From: Streptomyces sp.
Lineage (GTDB): Bacteria > Actinomycetota > Actinomycetes > Streptomycetales > Streptomycetaceae
Length of the DNA: 64,000 nucleotides
Reading direction: 5' to 3'
Assembly: GCF_019510245.1 (NCBI RefSeq)
Contig: NZ_JAEKKT010000134.1
Span: 1 to 64,000, forward strand
Of this stretch, positions 9,040 through 17,357 are shown one piece after another (position 1 is the stretch's first letter; every line of letters starts with the position of its first letter). A program made the translations under genes and the position numbers. Under the pieces are notes generated by a model. It did not search any database and was not told the DNA's origin. It was given only the letters and a program-made list of their open reading frames with translations.

Positions 9040-10370
9040 CGGTGCCCCTCCTGCTCCGTCTCGTCGTCGAGCGGCGCGTGCAGCAGCACCCGGGCCGCCC
9101 GCCGCCCCGACGCGTCCACCACGTCGAGCCGCCACCCGGCGACCTCGACCCCGTCCCCGGTCTCCGGTATGCGGCCCAGCTCGGCCGCGACCAGCCCGGC
9201 CAGCGTCTCGTACGGCCCCTCGGGCGCCCGGAGTCCCACGCGTGCGAGCTGGTCCATGCGGGCCGAGCCGTCCGCCGAGTAGAGCGCGCGGCCCGACGCG
9301 TCGGCGCCGGCCGGGGCGAGGTCCGGCGTCTCGTGCGGGTCGTGTTCGTCGCGGACCTCGCCGACGACCTCCTCGACGATGTCCTCCAGGGTGGCGACCC
9401 CGGCCGTCCCGCCGTACTCGTCGATGACGACGGCCATGGTGCGCCGGCCGCCGAGGCGGTCCAGGAGGCGGTCGACGGTGAGGGACTCGGGGACCAGTAG
9501 CGGCTCGCGCATCATCTGGGCGACCCGGACCCGGGCCCGCTCCTCGGCGGGCATGGCCAGGACGTCCTTGATGTGGGCGGTGCCGACCACCGAGTCCAGG
9601 CTGTCCCGGTAGACCGGGAAGCGGGACAGGCCGGTCGCCCGGGTCGCGTTCGCCACGTCCTCGCAGGTCGCCCGGGCCTCCAGGGCGACGACCTGGACGC
9701 GCGGTGTCATCACGTTCTCGGCGGTGAGATCGGCCAGGTTGAGCGTGCGCACGAACAGCTCCGCGGTGTCCGGCTCCAGCGCGCCCTGCTTGGCGGAGTG
9801 CCGGGCCAGCGCGGCCAGCTCCTGGGGCCCGCGTGCGGAGGCCAGCTCCTCGGCGGGTTCGATGCCGAGGCGCCGTACCAGCCGGTTCGCGGTGTTGTTC
9901 AGATGGGTGATGAAGGGCCGGAAGGCCGCGCTGAACCAGCGCTGGGCGTTGCCCACCCGCTTGGCCACGGCCAGCGGCGAGGAGATCGCCCAGTTCTTGG
10001 GCACCAGCTCGCCGACGACCATCAGGAACACCGTGGACAGCGCGGTGCCGATCACCAGCGCCAGCGAGCTCGCCGCCGGCGCCCCGATGCCCACCGCCTC
10101 CAGCGGGCCGGCCAGCAGCTTGGCGACCGAGGGCTCGGCGAGCATGCCGACCACGAGGTTGGTGACCGTGATGCCGAGCTGGGCCCCCGAGAGCTGGAAC
10201 GTCAGGTTCCGTGCGGCCTTGAGGGCGCCGGCCGCCCCACGCTCGCCGCGCTGCACGGCACGCTCCAGCTCACCGCGCTCGACCGTGGTCAGCGAGAACT
10301 CGGCCGCGACGAAGGCACCGCAGGCGACCGACAGCAGGATCGCCACCAGCAGGAGGAGCACTTCGGTCAT
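9036..10370 (-). CDS. CNNM/CorC-type membrane protein with CBS pair and CorC_HlyC domain
   Basis: A 444-residue membrane protein. Residues 1-200 form the CNNM domain (ACGAFVAAEFSL, then AQLGITVTNLVVG and GELVPKNWAI), 205-330 two CBS domains (VMTPR at the entry, IDEYGGTAGV in the second), and 345-430 a CorC_HlyC domain with GLVAAELGRIPETGD. It probably exports or regulates divalent cations such as Mg or Co. First gene of a coupled pair with the shorter paralogue (GTGA overlap at 9036-9039). Confidence 0.9.
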   Translation of the reverse strand: MTEVLLLLVAILLSVACGAFVAAEFSLTTVERGELERAVQRGERGAAGALKAARNLTFQLSGAQLGITVTNLVVGMLAEPSVAKLLAGPLEAVGIGAPAASSLALVIGTALSTVFLMVVGELVPKNWAISSPLAVAKRVGNAQRWFSAAFRPFITHLNNTANRLVRRLGIEPAEELASARGPQELAALARHSAKQGALEPDTAELFVRTLNLADLTAENVMTPRVQVVALEARATCEDVANATRATGLSRFPVYRDSLDSVVGTAHIKDVLAMPAEERARVRVAQMMREPLLVPESLTVDRLLDRLGGRRTMAVVIDEYGGTAGVATLEDIVEEVVGEVRDEHDPHETPDLAPAGADASGRALYSADGSARMDQLARVGLRAPEGPYETLAGLVAAELGRIPETGDGVEVAGWRLDVVDASGRRAARVLLHAPLDDETEQEGHR

Positions 10371-10644
10371 CGGGTCACCTCCGTCCCAGGATCGGACAGG
10401 GCTGACGGGATCGCGCGGTGCCGGCGGCGGACGGGACTGGGAGGCTCGCCCATGGGTGGACGCTCACACACCTTTCCTGGAGTTACGGGACTGCGGACGA
10501 CTCCCCCAATGGTAAAGGATCGGCAAAGCGTGTACGCGGTGCCCTCCGTCGATGGCCTCGCCCGCCGCCTTCCCTGCGCCAGGTACCCAGCGGCCCGTCG
10601 GGCATGGCGCCGCTCTTAGGCGTGCTGTTGCCGCCCGGGCCTAG

Positions 10645-11064
10645 CTAGAGGGGCTTCACCCAGCGTCGCCAGTGGTCCTCGCGGAGGTAGCCGCGTGCGG
10701 CCCACGTGTGGTGGGCCCGTTCGTTGGCTTCCAGGACCATGGCGTCGACGCGTCGCCCGCCCAGGGCGGCGAAGCGTTGTTCCGCGGCCCGCAGCAGGGC
10801 GGTGGCGATGCCTTGGCGACGGTGGTCGGGGTGGACGGCCAGCCGGTAGGCGGAGCATCGCCATCCGTCGAAGCCGGCTATGACGGTTCCCGCGAGGAGG
10901 TCGTCGCGCATGGCGAGGAGCAGGGCTTCCGGGTCTCGCGCGATGAGCCGGGCCACTCCGTCGTGGTCGTCGCTGATGCTCGTTCCTTCTGCGGCGGCAC
11001 GCCAGAACCGCAGCACGGTGTCGATGTCCGAGAAGGTGGCGTGGCGGATGCGGAGATCGTTCAT
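10645..11064 (-). CDS. GNAT-family N-acetyltransferase
   Basis: A protein of about 139 residues with the GNAT acetyl-CoA motif A (LAVHPDHRRQGIATALL) and motif B region (ERAHHTWAARGY). It acetylates an amine of unknown identity. The start could be 11064 (M-N-D-L-R-I) or 11076 four codons earlier; the inner one places the first beta strand as usual. A single gene flanked by a gap of about 270 bases to the CNNM pair (10371-10644), in which nothing was recognised. Confidence 0.85.
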   Translation of the reverse strand: MNDLRIRHATFSDIDTVLRFWRAAAEGTSISDDHDGVARLIARDPEALLLAMRDDLLAGTVIAGFDGWRCSAYRLAVHPDHRRQGIATALLRAAEQRFAALGGRRVDAMVLEANERAHHTWAARGYLREDHWRRWVKPL

Positions 11065-11199
11065 GGGGTGAGCCAAGCAGAGCGCACGTTCGTCCGGCGA
11101 ACGGGTTTGCCGGGGTGTGGACCGCCGACGGCGGGGACGTTGTCAGCGGTCAGCAGCGGTCGGCCACCGCGGCGATGGCCGCGCTCGCCGGCACGCCAG

Positions 11200-11725
11200 G
11201 GACGGCCGCATCCCCCTCCCCGGCCCTGCCCTCGCGGGGCCCGCGCCGGCCTCCAGGCCGTCGTGCCGCTGAGCCCCGATCTGGGCGAGCGGCTCGCACC
11301 CGCGCTGCAACGGGTGCGGGCCGCGGCCGAGACGGTGCCCGGCACCCGGGTGCAGTTGGGCGGACCGGCGGCCACCCGGGCCGACCTGGCGGACGCCTTC
11401 TCCGGCATCGACGGGGTACTGCTCGCGGTCGCCCTGGCCGCCGTCCTGGTCATCCTGCTGCTGGTGTACCGCTCCTTGCTGCTGCCGCTCGTCGTCATCA
11501 CCGGCGCGGTGTTCGCCCTCGGGCCGGCGTGTGCCGTCGTCCACGCCCTGGCCGACCACGGTCTGGTGCGGGTCGACGGGCAGGTGCAGGGCATCCTGTC
11601 CATCCTCGTCATCGGTGCCGCCACGGACTACGCGCTGCTGGTCACCGCCCGCTGCCGGGAGGAACTGGCCGCAGGGCGCGCCGCGGCCGGGGCGGCTCGG
11701 CGGGGGGCCGCCGGGGTGACTCGAT
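11200..11725 (+). pseudogene. MMPL/RND-type transporter fragment
   Basis: The plus frame carries a periplasmic tail, then a helix with VLVILLLVYRSLLLPLVV, a second helical segment, and the family hallmark VIGAATDYALLVTARCREEL, which marks MMPL proteins. It stops being MMPL-like after about 11715, where the frame runs into the litS upstream region. The N-terminal and C-terminal halves of a protein normally around 700 residues are missing. It is a remnant directly upstream of litS, so litS is now fused to foreign upstream DNA. Confidence 0.75.
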
Positions 11726-11738
11726 GCAGACTCGATGC
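11718..11738. promoter_or_regulatory. Tandem direct repeat upstream of litS
   Basis: GACTCGATGC occurs twice (11718-11727, 11729-11738), one base apart, about 75 bases before the litS start and exactly where the MMPL remnant ends. It may be a regulator site of the litS-litR unit or a scar of the rearrangement. No assignment to a known LitR box can be made. Confidence 0.3.
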
Positions 11739-11812
11739 GAGTTGCTCGGGCTGGCGTGCCGGACGGACTGTGGCGGTGAGGCAGGGAGCCATTCCGCACA
11801 AGGAGCAACCGG

Positions 11813-12409
11813 ATGACCGCATTCGCTGTGACCGAAGCCCCGCCCAGGCCCACGGCGGACCCGGACGACGATCTGGCCCTGCGTTTCGCGGCCGGGGACG
11901 AGAGCGGGCTGGAGGCGGTCTACCGTCGCTGGGCGCCCCTCGTCCTGTCCCTGGCGCGGCAGTCGCTGGGCGACGGCGCGGAGGCCGAGGACGTCACCCA
12001 GACGGTGTTCCTCGCCGCCTGGCGCGGCCGCCACGGCTACCGTCCGGGCCGTGGGCCGCTGCCCGCCTGGCTCGTGGGCATCGCCCGGCGCAAGATCGCC
12101 GATGCGCTGTCCGCCCGCTCCCGGCGCACGGACGTCGCCGCGGCGGCGGCGCGCGAGCCGGCCCGCTCGCCGGATCCGTCGTACACGCAGGACGCGGTCC
12201 TGAACCGGGTGGACGTCACCCGGGAGCTGCGCAGGCTTCCCGAGCCCCAGCGGCGGGTACTGTGCCTGGCGTTCTACGGTGATCTGACGCAGACGCAGAT
12301 CGCCCACGTCACCGGCTGGCCGCTGGGTACGGTCAAGAGCCACGCCCGGCGCGGTCTGCTGCGCCTGGGCCGGAGCCTGGACGCCGGGGCCACGGAGCGA
12401 GCACGCTGA
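11813..12409 (+). CDS. litS: ECF RNA polymerase sigma factor, LitS-like
   Basis: A 198-residue group-4 sigma factor. Region 2 spans about residues 22-90 (AAGDESGLEAVYRRW, then EDVTQTVFLAAWR), and region 4 about 135-190 with a helix-turn-helix (LTQTQIAHVTGWPLGTVKSH). An AAGGAG lies 7 bases before the ATG. In S. coelicolor the sigma factor LitS drives light-induced crt transcription; the position beside litR, phr and the crt operons supports the same role here. The symbol rests on context plus fold, since ECF sequences alone are hard to tell apart. No anti-sigma gene or litAB-like pair is adjacent. Confidence 0.8.
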   Translation: MTAFAVTEAPPRPTADPDDDLALRFAAGDESGLEAVYRRWAPLVLSLARQSLGDGAEAEDVTQTVFLAAWRGRHGYRPGRGPLPAWLVGIARRKIADALSARSRRTDVAAAAAREPARSPDPSYTQDAVLNRVDVTRELRRLPEPQRRVLCLAFYGDLTQTQIAHVTGWPLGTVKSHARRGLLRLGRSLDAGATERAR

Positions 12410-12433
12410 CCGGACGGTTCGCGCGCCGGCCGG

Positions 12434-12456
12434 CCGGGTGGGTGTACCCCGCCCGG
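12434..12456. terminator. Short hairpin between litS and litR
   Basis: CCGGG-TGGG ... CCC-GCCCGG forms an imperfect stem with a loop of about five bases in the 74-base gap between litS and litR. No U-run follows. It could attenuate readthrough into litR or be a simple spacer structure. Confidence 0.3.
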
Positions 12457-12483
12457 TGCGCCGGAACCAGGCCGGGGAGAGAG

Positions 12484-13494
12484 ATGACCAGCGTGAACGC
12501 CACTGAGCAGCCTTCGTCCGAGCCGCCCGCCGTACCGGGCGGCGCCGGTCTGACCACCGGTGTGCTGGCCCGCCGTCTCGGCGTGTCGCCGATGACCCTG
12601 CGCTCGTGGGATCGCCGCTACGGCATCGGACCGACCGCGCGCACCGAGGGCGGGCACCGCCGCTGGACGGCGGCGGACGTGGCCACGATCGAGGAGATGT
12701 GCCGGCTGACGGCGACCGGTGTCCCGCCGGCCGACGCGGCCCGCGCCGCCCGTACGGCCGCCGCCGGCCCGGACCCCACGGAAGCCGCCGTTCCGACGTC
12801 CCCGCCGCCGAAGGCACGGTCGCGGGCGGCCGGCGCGCTGCCTCTCGGTGACGTCCGTCAGGAATGCCGCGGCCTGGCCCGCGCCGCCGTACGACTGGAC
12901 GCCCCCGCGCTCGAGAAGCAGCTCACCGCCGCTGTCGAGCGCTACGGCGTCGTGGTCGCCTGGCAGGAGGTGATGGTTCCCACCCTGCACGCCGTAGGAC
13001 GCCGCTGGGCGTCCTCCGAGGACCAGTACGTGGAAGTGGAGCACCTGCTCGCCTGGCACGTCTCCACCGTGCTGCGGCGCAGCGCGGCGCCCGCCGTCCC
13101 CGTGGTCCCGCCCGCGGCCGGCTGCGTCCTGCTGGCCTGCGTGCCCGGGGAACAGCACTCCCTGCCCCTGGAGGCGCTGCACGCGGCGCTCGGCCGCGAG
13201 GGTCTGCCGGTGCGCATGCTGGGAGCCGCGGTGCCCGTCGAGGCGCTGGACGCGGCGGTGCGCCGGCTCGGCCCGGTCGCGGTCGTGCTGTGGGCCCAGG
13301 AGAGCGCGCGGGCGGCTCCGGCCCTGGTCCGGCACATCGCCGGGCAGCGCTGGGGCATGAAGGGGACGCGGCGCGGTCCGGCGGTGCTGCTGGGCGGCCC
13401 CGGCTGGAGCCGGTCCCAGCCCGCCGGCCTGCTCAAGCCGGCCGGACTGGCACAGGCGGTGGAGGCGCTGCGCGCCTTGTGCACGGCAGGGTGA
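12484..13494 (+). CDS. litR: MerR-type B12-binding light sensor/regulator, LitR/CarH-like
   Basis: A 336-residue transcription regulator. Residues 22-90 form a MerR winged helix (GVLARRLGVSPMTLRSWDRRYG, cut here: RRYGIGP ... TEGGHRRW). Residues 120-205 form a helical cap with W175 and E186-H187, and 212-335 a Rossmann-type cobalamin domain in which E223-x-H225 (GEQH) should supply the lower axial histidine. In this family adenosylcobalamin senses light and dark tetramers repress crt/lit promoters. The W-to-EH spacing is 10 residues, one more than the W-x9-EH I know from Thermus CarH. The ATG at 12484 follows GGGGAGAG. It lies downstream of litS in the same direction. Confidence 0.85.
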   Translation: MTSVNATEQPSSEPPAVPGGAGLTTGVLARRLGVSPMTLRSWDRRYGIGPTARTEGGHRRWTAADVATIEEMCRLTATGVPPADAARAARTAAAGPDPTEAAVPTSPPPKARSRAAGALPLGDVRQECRGLARAAVRLDAPALEKQLTAAVERYGVVVAWQEVMVPTLHAVGRRWASSEDQYVEVEHLLAWHVSTVLRRSAAPAVPVVPPAAGCVLLACVPGEQHSLPLEALHAALGREGLPVRMLGAAVPVEALDAAVRRLGPVAVVLWAQESARAAPALVRHIAGQRWGMKGTRRGPAVLLGGPGWSRSQPAGLLKPAGLAQAVEALRALCTAG

Positions 13495-13774
13495 GCCCAC
13501 GGACACGTCCCCGTCCCCTCACCGCGGGCTGCCGTGCCCTGCCGCGATCCCCGAGCCGTCGGGTGCCTGCCCGGTGACGGCGCCTCGACCGTGCGTCGCC
13601 GCTCCTGCGCAGCACCTCGCCGGGGTCGCCGAGCCGGTCCAGGCCCCGCACCGCGCGTCGCATGCGGGCGTTTCGGCACCGCGGTTCCGGTACCGGAAGT
13701 CCCGTACCCGGCGGTGCAGGGGCTGGGTGTGGCCTGCACGCGCGAGGGGTGGCGGACGTCCTCCGGGCCGGCCC
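13495..13774. other. Convergent gap between litR and photolyase
   Basis: About 280 GC-rich bases between two convergent genes. No gene is supportable. A small palindrome-rich patch (GGTTCCGGTACCGGAA, about 13683-13699) is present and could be part of a terminator. Confidence 0.3.
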
Positions 13775-15148
13775 TCAGGCGCGCCCCCGGGCCCGCTTGA
13801 AGCGGTCCAGGCCCTCCGCCAGGGACACCACCGGCTCGGGGTAGCCGGTGCTCGCGCGCTCCTGCGCCGGAAGCTTCCACGGCTCGTGCACGCAGGCCGC
13901 CTTCACCTCCGCCAGCTCCGGCACCCAGCGCCGCACGTACGCTCCGTCCGGGTCGTACCGCTTGCCCTGGGTGACGGGGTTGAGCACCCGGTTGGGCCGG
14001 GTGTCGGTGCCCGTACCGGCCATCCACTGCCAGTTGAGCTGGTTGTTCGCCATGTCGCCGTCGACCAGCAGGTCCAGGAAGTGCCGGGCGCCCACCCGCC
14101 AGTCGAGGTACAGCGTCTTGGTGAGGAAGCTCGCGGCCAGCAGCCGGCCCCGGTTGTGCATCCAGCCCTCGTGGCTCAGCTGGCGCATCGCCGCGTCCAC
14201 GATCGGATAGCCGGTGCGTCCCTCCCGCCACGCCTGCGCGTCCGCCTCCGCGTCCCTCCCGCCGCGCCACCGGTCGCGGTGGGTGCGGTAGTCGCGTGCG
14301 GCGGCGTCGGGGCGTGCGGCGAGCACCTGGCGGTTGAAGTCGCGCCAGGCGACCTGCCGTACGAACGCCTCCGCGCCCGCGCCGCCGGCCCTGCGGGCCC
14401 GGTGCACCACCTCGACCGGTGACAGGGTGCCGAAGTGCAGGTGGGGGGAGAGCCGGGAGGTGGCGTCGCCCGCCAGGTCGTCGTGGCGTTCCTCGTAAGC
14501 GGTCACGCCGGAGCGCAGCCACGCGCTGAGCCTGCGCCGTCCCTCCGTCTCACCGCCCGCGCACAGCCCGGGCGACACCCCGTCCACGTCGCCGCGCTTC
14601 GGCAGCGGGGCGGATCCCACCTTCTCCGGCACGGCGACCGCGCCCGGCGCGTCCAGCGCGTCCCGCAGACCCTGCGCGGACCAGTGCCGGTAGTACGGCG
14701 TGAACACCGCGAAATGGTCGGACGAGGCAGGGGTCACCGCGCCCGGCGCCACGGCCGTACAGACCGTGTCGTGCACGTACAGGCGCCGCCCGTCGGCCTC
14801 CAGCGCCCGGCGCAGCCGTCGTTCGCGGGTGTGCGCGAACGCGCTCACGTCGCCCGCCATGTGCACCTCGTCGGCGTCCGCCTCGGCGGCCACCCGGCAC
14901 ACCTCCGTGACGGTGTCGCCCTCGCGCAGCACCAGCCGGCCGCCCCGCTCCCGCAGCCGGGCGTCCAGGTCCCGCAGGCAGTCGGAGAGGAACGCGAGCC
15001 GGTTCGGCGCGGCGAAGCCCGCTCCGTCCACGGCCGGGTCACGCACGAACAGCGGTACCACCTGGCCTCCGCCGTGCAGGGCCGCGCGCAGCGGAGGGTG
15101 GTCCGACAGGCGCAGATCGCAGGTGAACACGACGACCGAGGTCTGCAT
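13775..15148 (-). CDS. phr: Deoxyribodipyrimidine photolyase
   Basis: A 457-residue class I CPD photolyase/cryptochrome. The N-terminal antenna-binding Rossmann domain begins VVVFTCDLRLSDHPPL. The C-terminal FAD-binding domain has YPIVDAAMRQL, the WMHNRGRL element and NNQLNWQWMAGTGTD. It repairs UV pyrimidine dimers using blue light and FADH. ATG at 15148 is chosen because photolyase similarity starts there; the open frame extends upstream only as antisense to the Rieske gene. Photolyase genes sit in the light-regulated crt cluster of S. coelicolor, so co-regulation by LitR/LitS is likely. Confidence 0.95.
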   Translation of the reverse strand: MQTSVVVFTCDLRLSDHPPLRAALHGGGQVVPLFVRDPAVDGAGFAAPNRLAFLSDCLRDLDARLRERGGRLVLREGDTVTEVCRVAAEADADEVHMAGDVSAFAHTRERRLRRALEADGRRLYVHDTVCTAVAPGAVTPASSDHFAVFTPYYRHWSAQGLRDALDAPGAVAVPEKVGSAPLPKRGDVDGVSPGLCAGGETEGRRRLSAWLRSGVTAYEERHDDLAGDATSRLSPHLHFGTLSPVEVVHRARRAGGAGAEAFVRQVAWRDFNRQVLAARPDAAARDYRTHRDRWRGGRDAEADAQAWREGRTGYPIVDAAMRQLSHEGWMHNRGRLLAASFLTKTLYLDWRVGARHFLDLLVDGDMANNQLNWQWMAGTGTDTRPNRVLNPVTQGKRYDPDGAYVRRWVPELAEVKAACVHEPWKLPAQERASTGYPEPVVSLAEGLDRFKRARGRA

Positions 15149-15324
15149 GGGGGCTCGCTTCCGCTTCCGGTGGGGGAACTCTCCGATGGCTTCGCCCCGT
15201 CGGCCGGTGCCGGATGCGGCGAGCCGCCGGAAGTCCCCCGTTCGGCTGCCGGCGCAGCCGCTGCGGTGGCCGGGTATCCGCATGTCTGCCCTCCTCCTTG
15301 CCAAGCCCGCCGCCCCGTCGCCGC

Positions 15325-16332
15325 TCAGCCCGGGAAGCGGCCCGTCGACCGCAGCTGCCAGCGGCGCTCGGCGTAGGCCAGGTCGTCCCGCCACAGCCGC
15401 CCGGCCGCGGCGCGCACCAGGGGACGCAGCAGCGGTGCGGCCCGGCGGGCGGCCGCGAAGCCCGGACGGTGCGAGGCGGCGAGCACCGCTTCGACGACGG
15501 CGGTGCGCGGCCGGCCCGTCCCGTCCGCGCCGAGCGGCGTGGCATGCGTCTCCACGACGGAGCCCGCGCCCTCGCCCTCGGTGATGTGCATGACGACCGT
15601 GCGGGGTTCGGGCGCGGTGAAGACGGCGCGCACCGGCACCACCAGCCGGCCCGCGACCTTGAAGGACACGTCGACGGTCAGCGCGTCCGGGCCGTCGCCC
15701 ACCGCACCGGCCGGGCCGTCGGGTGTGTCCACCACGGTCAGGTCGACGAACGAGTAGGGGTGGTACCACGCCCCGTGCCACGGATCGAGCCGGTTGGCCA
15801 CCACGTCCTCGGGCTCGCAGACACCCACTGTGGTGTACACGGCCGCCAGGGTGCGCGCGGGCTCGGGCCGCCGCGGCAGGACCGGTGCGTCCAGCGGCTC
15901 CTCGCCGCCCACCGCGTCCAGCCGCGTCCACACCAGTACCCCGTCGTCGTGCACCGGCAGCGGCGTCCAGCCCGCGTACGGACCGCCGTCCAGGGACAGC
16001 CCGTGCCAGTGGCAGACCAGCGTGCCGCAGCGCACCGGGCTGTCCCGTAGCGGTGCTCCCAGGTGCGGGCAGATCCCCGGTCCGCCGACGAGGCGCCCGT
16101 CGGGCCCCCGCCACACCACGACCTCCTGCCCCGCCACGGTCCGCGCCAGCGTGCCGTCGCCCCGCAGGGCGCGGGAGTCCCCGACGACGTACCAGTTCCC
16201 CGACGGGCGGGCCTGCGCCCGTTTCAGCGCCCCGGCGATCAGCCCGGGCCGCGCCTCGCGCCAGGTGGGCCGCTGACGCTCCCAGGACACGGCGTGCCGG
16301 CGCAGCGACAGCGGCAGGCGGCGGCGGTTCAC
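15325..16332 (-). CDS. Rieske [2Fe-2S] protein, DUF5914-like, of the crt operon
   Basis: A 335-residue protein with an N-terminal Rieske domain: ligands C88-x-H90 (CPHLGAPL) and C107-x-x-H110 (CHWHG). The C-terminal part (about 150-320) has the START-like layout seen in Rieske oxygenases, but I see no confident mononuclear iron triad. It is fourth in the operon crtE-crtI-crtB-this, and its ATG overlaps the crtB stop as ATGA. It holds the place of crtV in described Streptomyces crt operons, though crtV is usually called a methylesterase, so I give no symbol. An oxidative tailoring step on the carotenoid is an inference. Confidence 0.85.
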   Translation of the reverse strand: MNRRRLPLSLRRHAVSWERQRPTWREARPGLIAGALKRAQARPSGNWYVVGDSRALRGDGTLARTVAGQEVVVWRGPDGRLVGGPGICPHLGAPLRDSPVRCGTLVCHWHGLSLDGGPYAGWTPLPVHDDGVLVWTRLDAVGGEEPLDAPVLPRRPEPARTLAAVYTTVGVCEPEDVVANRLDPWHGAWYHPYSFVDLTVVDTPDGPAGAVGDGPDALTVDVSFKVAGRLVVPVRAVFTAPEPRTVVMHITEGEGAGSVVETHATPLGADGTGRPRTAVVEAVLAASHRPGFAAARRAAPLLRPLVRAAAGRLWRDDLAYAERRWQLRSTGRFPG

Positions 16333-17357
16333 GCGACCTCCTCGGCGGAGCGGACGCGCGCCGTCGGCGGGTGCACGGCCGCGGGCAGGGCACGGGCGGA
16401 AGGAGGCGGACGGTGTCCGGGAACCGTCCGCGCGCGCAGCCGGGCCGCCGCCACCCGGACCAGCCCGTCGGCCGCGACCACCGCCCTGCGCCGCCGCGGC
16501 ACCACCGACCGCCGGTGCAGCACCGCGTAGCCGTCGCGGGCGACGGCGTCCAGGATGCCGCCGTACAGGACGGCCGCGATGCGGATGCAGGGCCGCGCCA
16601 CCGGATCGAGCAGTTCGACACCGGGCATCGCCGCCCGGTACACGCCGCGGGTCAGCGCCTCGAACTCCCTGAGCGCGGCGGTGATCCGGCCGTCCGGACG
16701 GCCCGTCGCGCGGCTCCAGGCCAGCAGCTCCCGGTCCACGCCGTGACCGGCGAGCAGGTCGGCGGGCAGGTAGACGCGCCCGCGGTCCAGGTCCTCGCCG
16801 ACGTCCCGCAGGAAGTTGCTCAGCTGGAAGGCGACACCGAGCGCCGCGGCGTACGGCGCGGCCTCCTCCCGCGGCACCACCGTGCCCAGTACGGGCAGCA
16901 TTTCGAGCCCGATCACCGCGGCCGAGCCGTGCATGTACGCGCGCAGGTCGGCGTAGGTGGGATAGGCCGTCACGACCAGGTCGGAGCGCATCGCCACCAT
17001 GAAGTCCCGGAAGTGGGCGTGGTCGATGGCGTAGCGGCGGGCGGTGTCGGCGAGCGCGCGCACCACCGGCCGTCCGCCGCCCTGCCGCAGCCCTTCCGCG
17101 AGTTCCCCCTGGAGCCGGGCCAGCGCCCGCACCCGCACCTCGGGTCCGGCGCCGGGGTCGAGGGAGTCGACGATGTCGTCGGCCCAGCGGGCGAAGCCGT
17201 ACAGGGCGTGCACGGCGGGCCGCCGCTCGACGGGCAGCAGCCGGGTGGCGAGGAAGTAGGTCCTGCCGTGCCGGGCGTTGAGGGCGCGGCAGTGGCGGTA
17301 GGCCGCGCGCAGCGCCGCATCGCTGATCCCCGCCGCGTCCAGCTCTCGGTCGGTCAT
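16329..17357 (-). CDS. crtB: Phytoene synthase
   Basis: A 342-residue squalene/phytoene synthase. It condenses two geranylgeranyl diphosphates to phytoene. The first Asp-rich motif is D60-D61-x-x-D64 ([12 protein letters not shown]) and the second is N181..D185..D189-x-D191 ([14 protein letters not shown]), both Mg-diphosphate sites. The start overlaps the crtI stop and the end overlaps the Rieske gene start (ATGA junctions), so synthesis is coupled along the operon. The C-terminal 40 residues are arginine/alanine/proline-rich beyond the catalytic fold. Confidence 0.95.
   Translation of the reverse strand: MTDRELDAAGISDAALRAAYRHCRALNARHGRTYFLATRLLPVERRPAVHALYGFARWADDIVDSLDPGAGPEVRVRALARLQGELAEGLRQGGGRPVVRALADTARRYAIDHAHFRDFMVAMRSDLVVTAYPTYADLRAYMHGSAAVIGLEMLPVLGTVVPREEAAPYAAALGVAFQLSNFLRDVGEDLDRGRVYLPADLLAGHGVDRELLAWSRATGRPDGRITAALREFEALTRGVYRAAMPGVELLDPVARPCIRIAAVLYGGILDAVARDGYAVLHRRSVVPRRRRAVVAADGLVRVAAARLRARTVPGHRPPPSARALPAAVHPPTARVRSAEEVA

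Noticed and set aside
7147..9282. 711-codon plus frame
   Set aside because: Antisense to SGNH hydrolase and CNNM genes; no motif.
11813..13494. litA/litB homologues near litS-litR
   Set aside because: Looked for short secreted or lipoprotein genes beside litS; only the MMPL remnant and photolyase are present.
15149..16621. N-terminal extension of the photolyase frame
   Set aside because: Antisense/out-of-frame reading over the Rieske and crtB genes; photolyase similarity starts at 15148.
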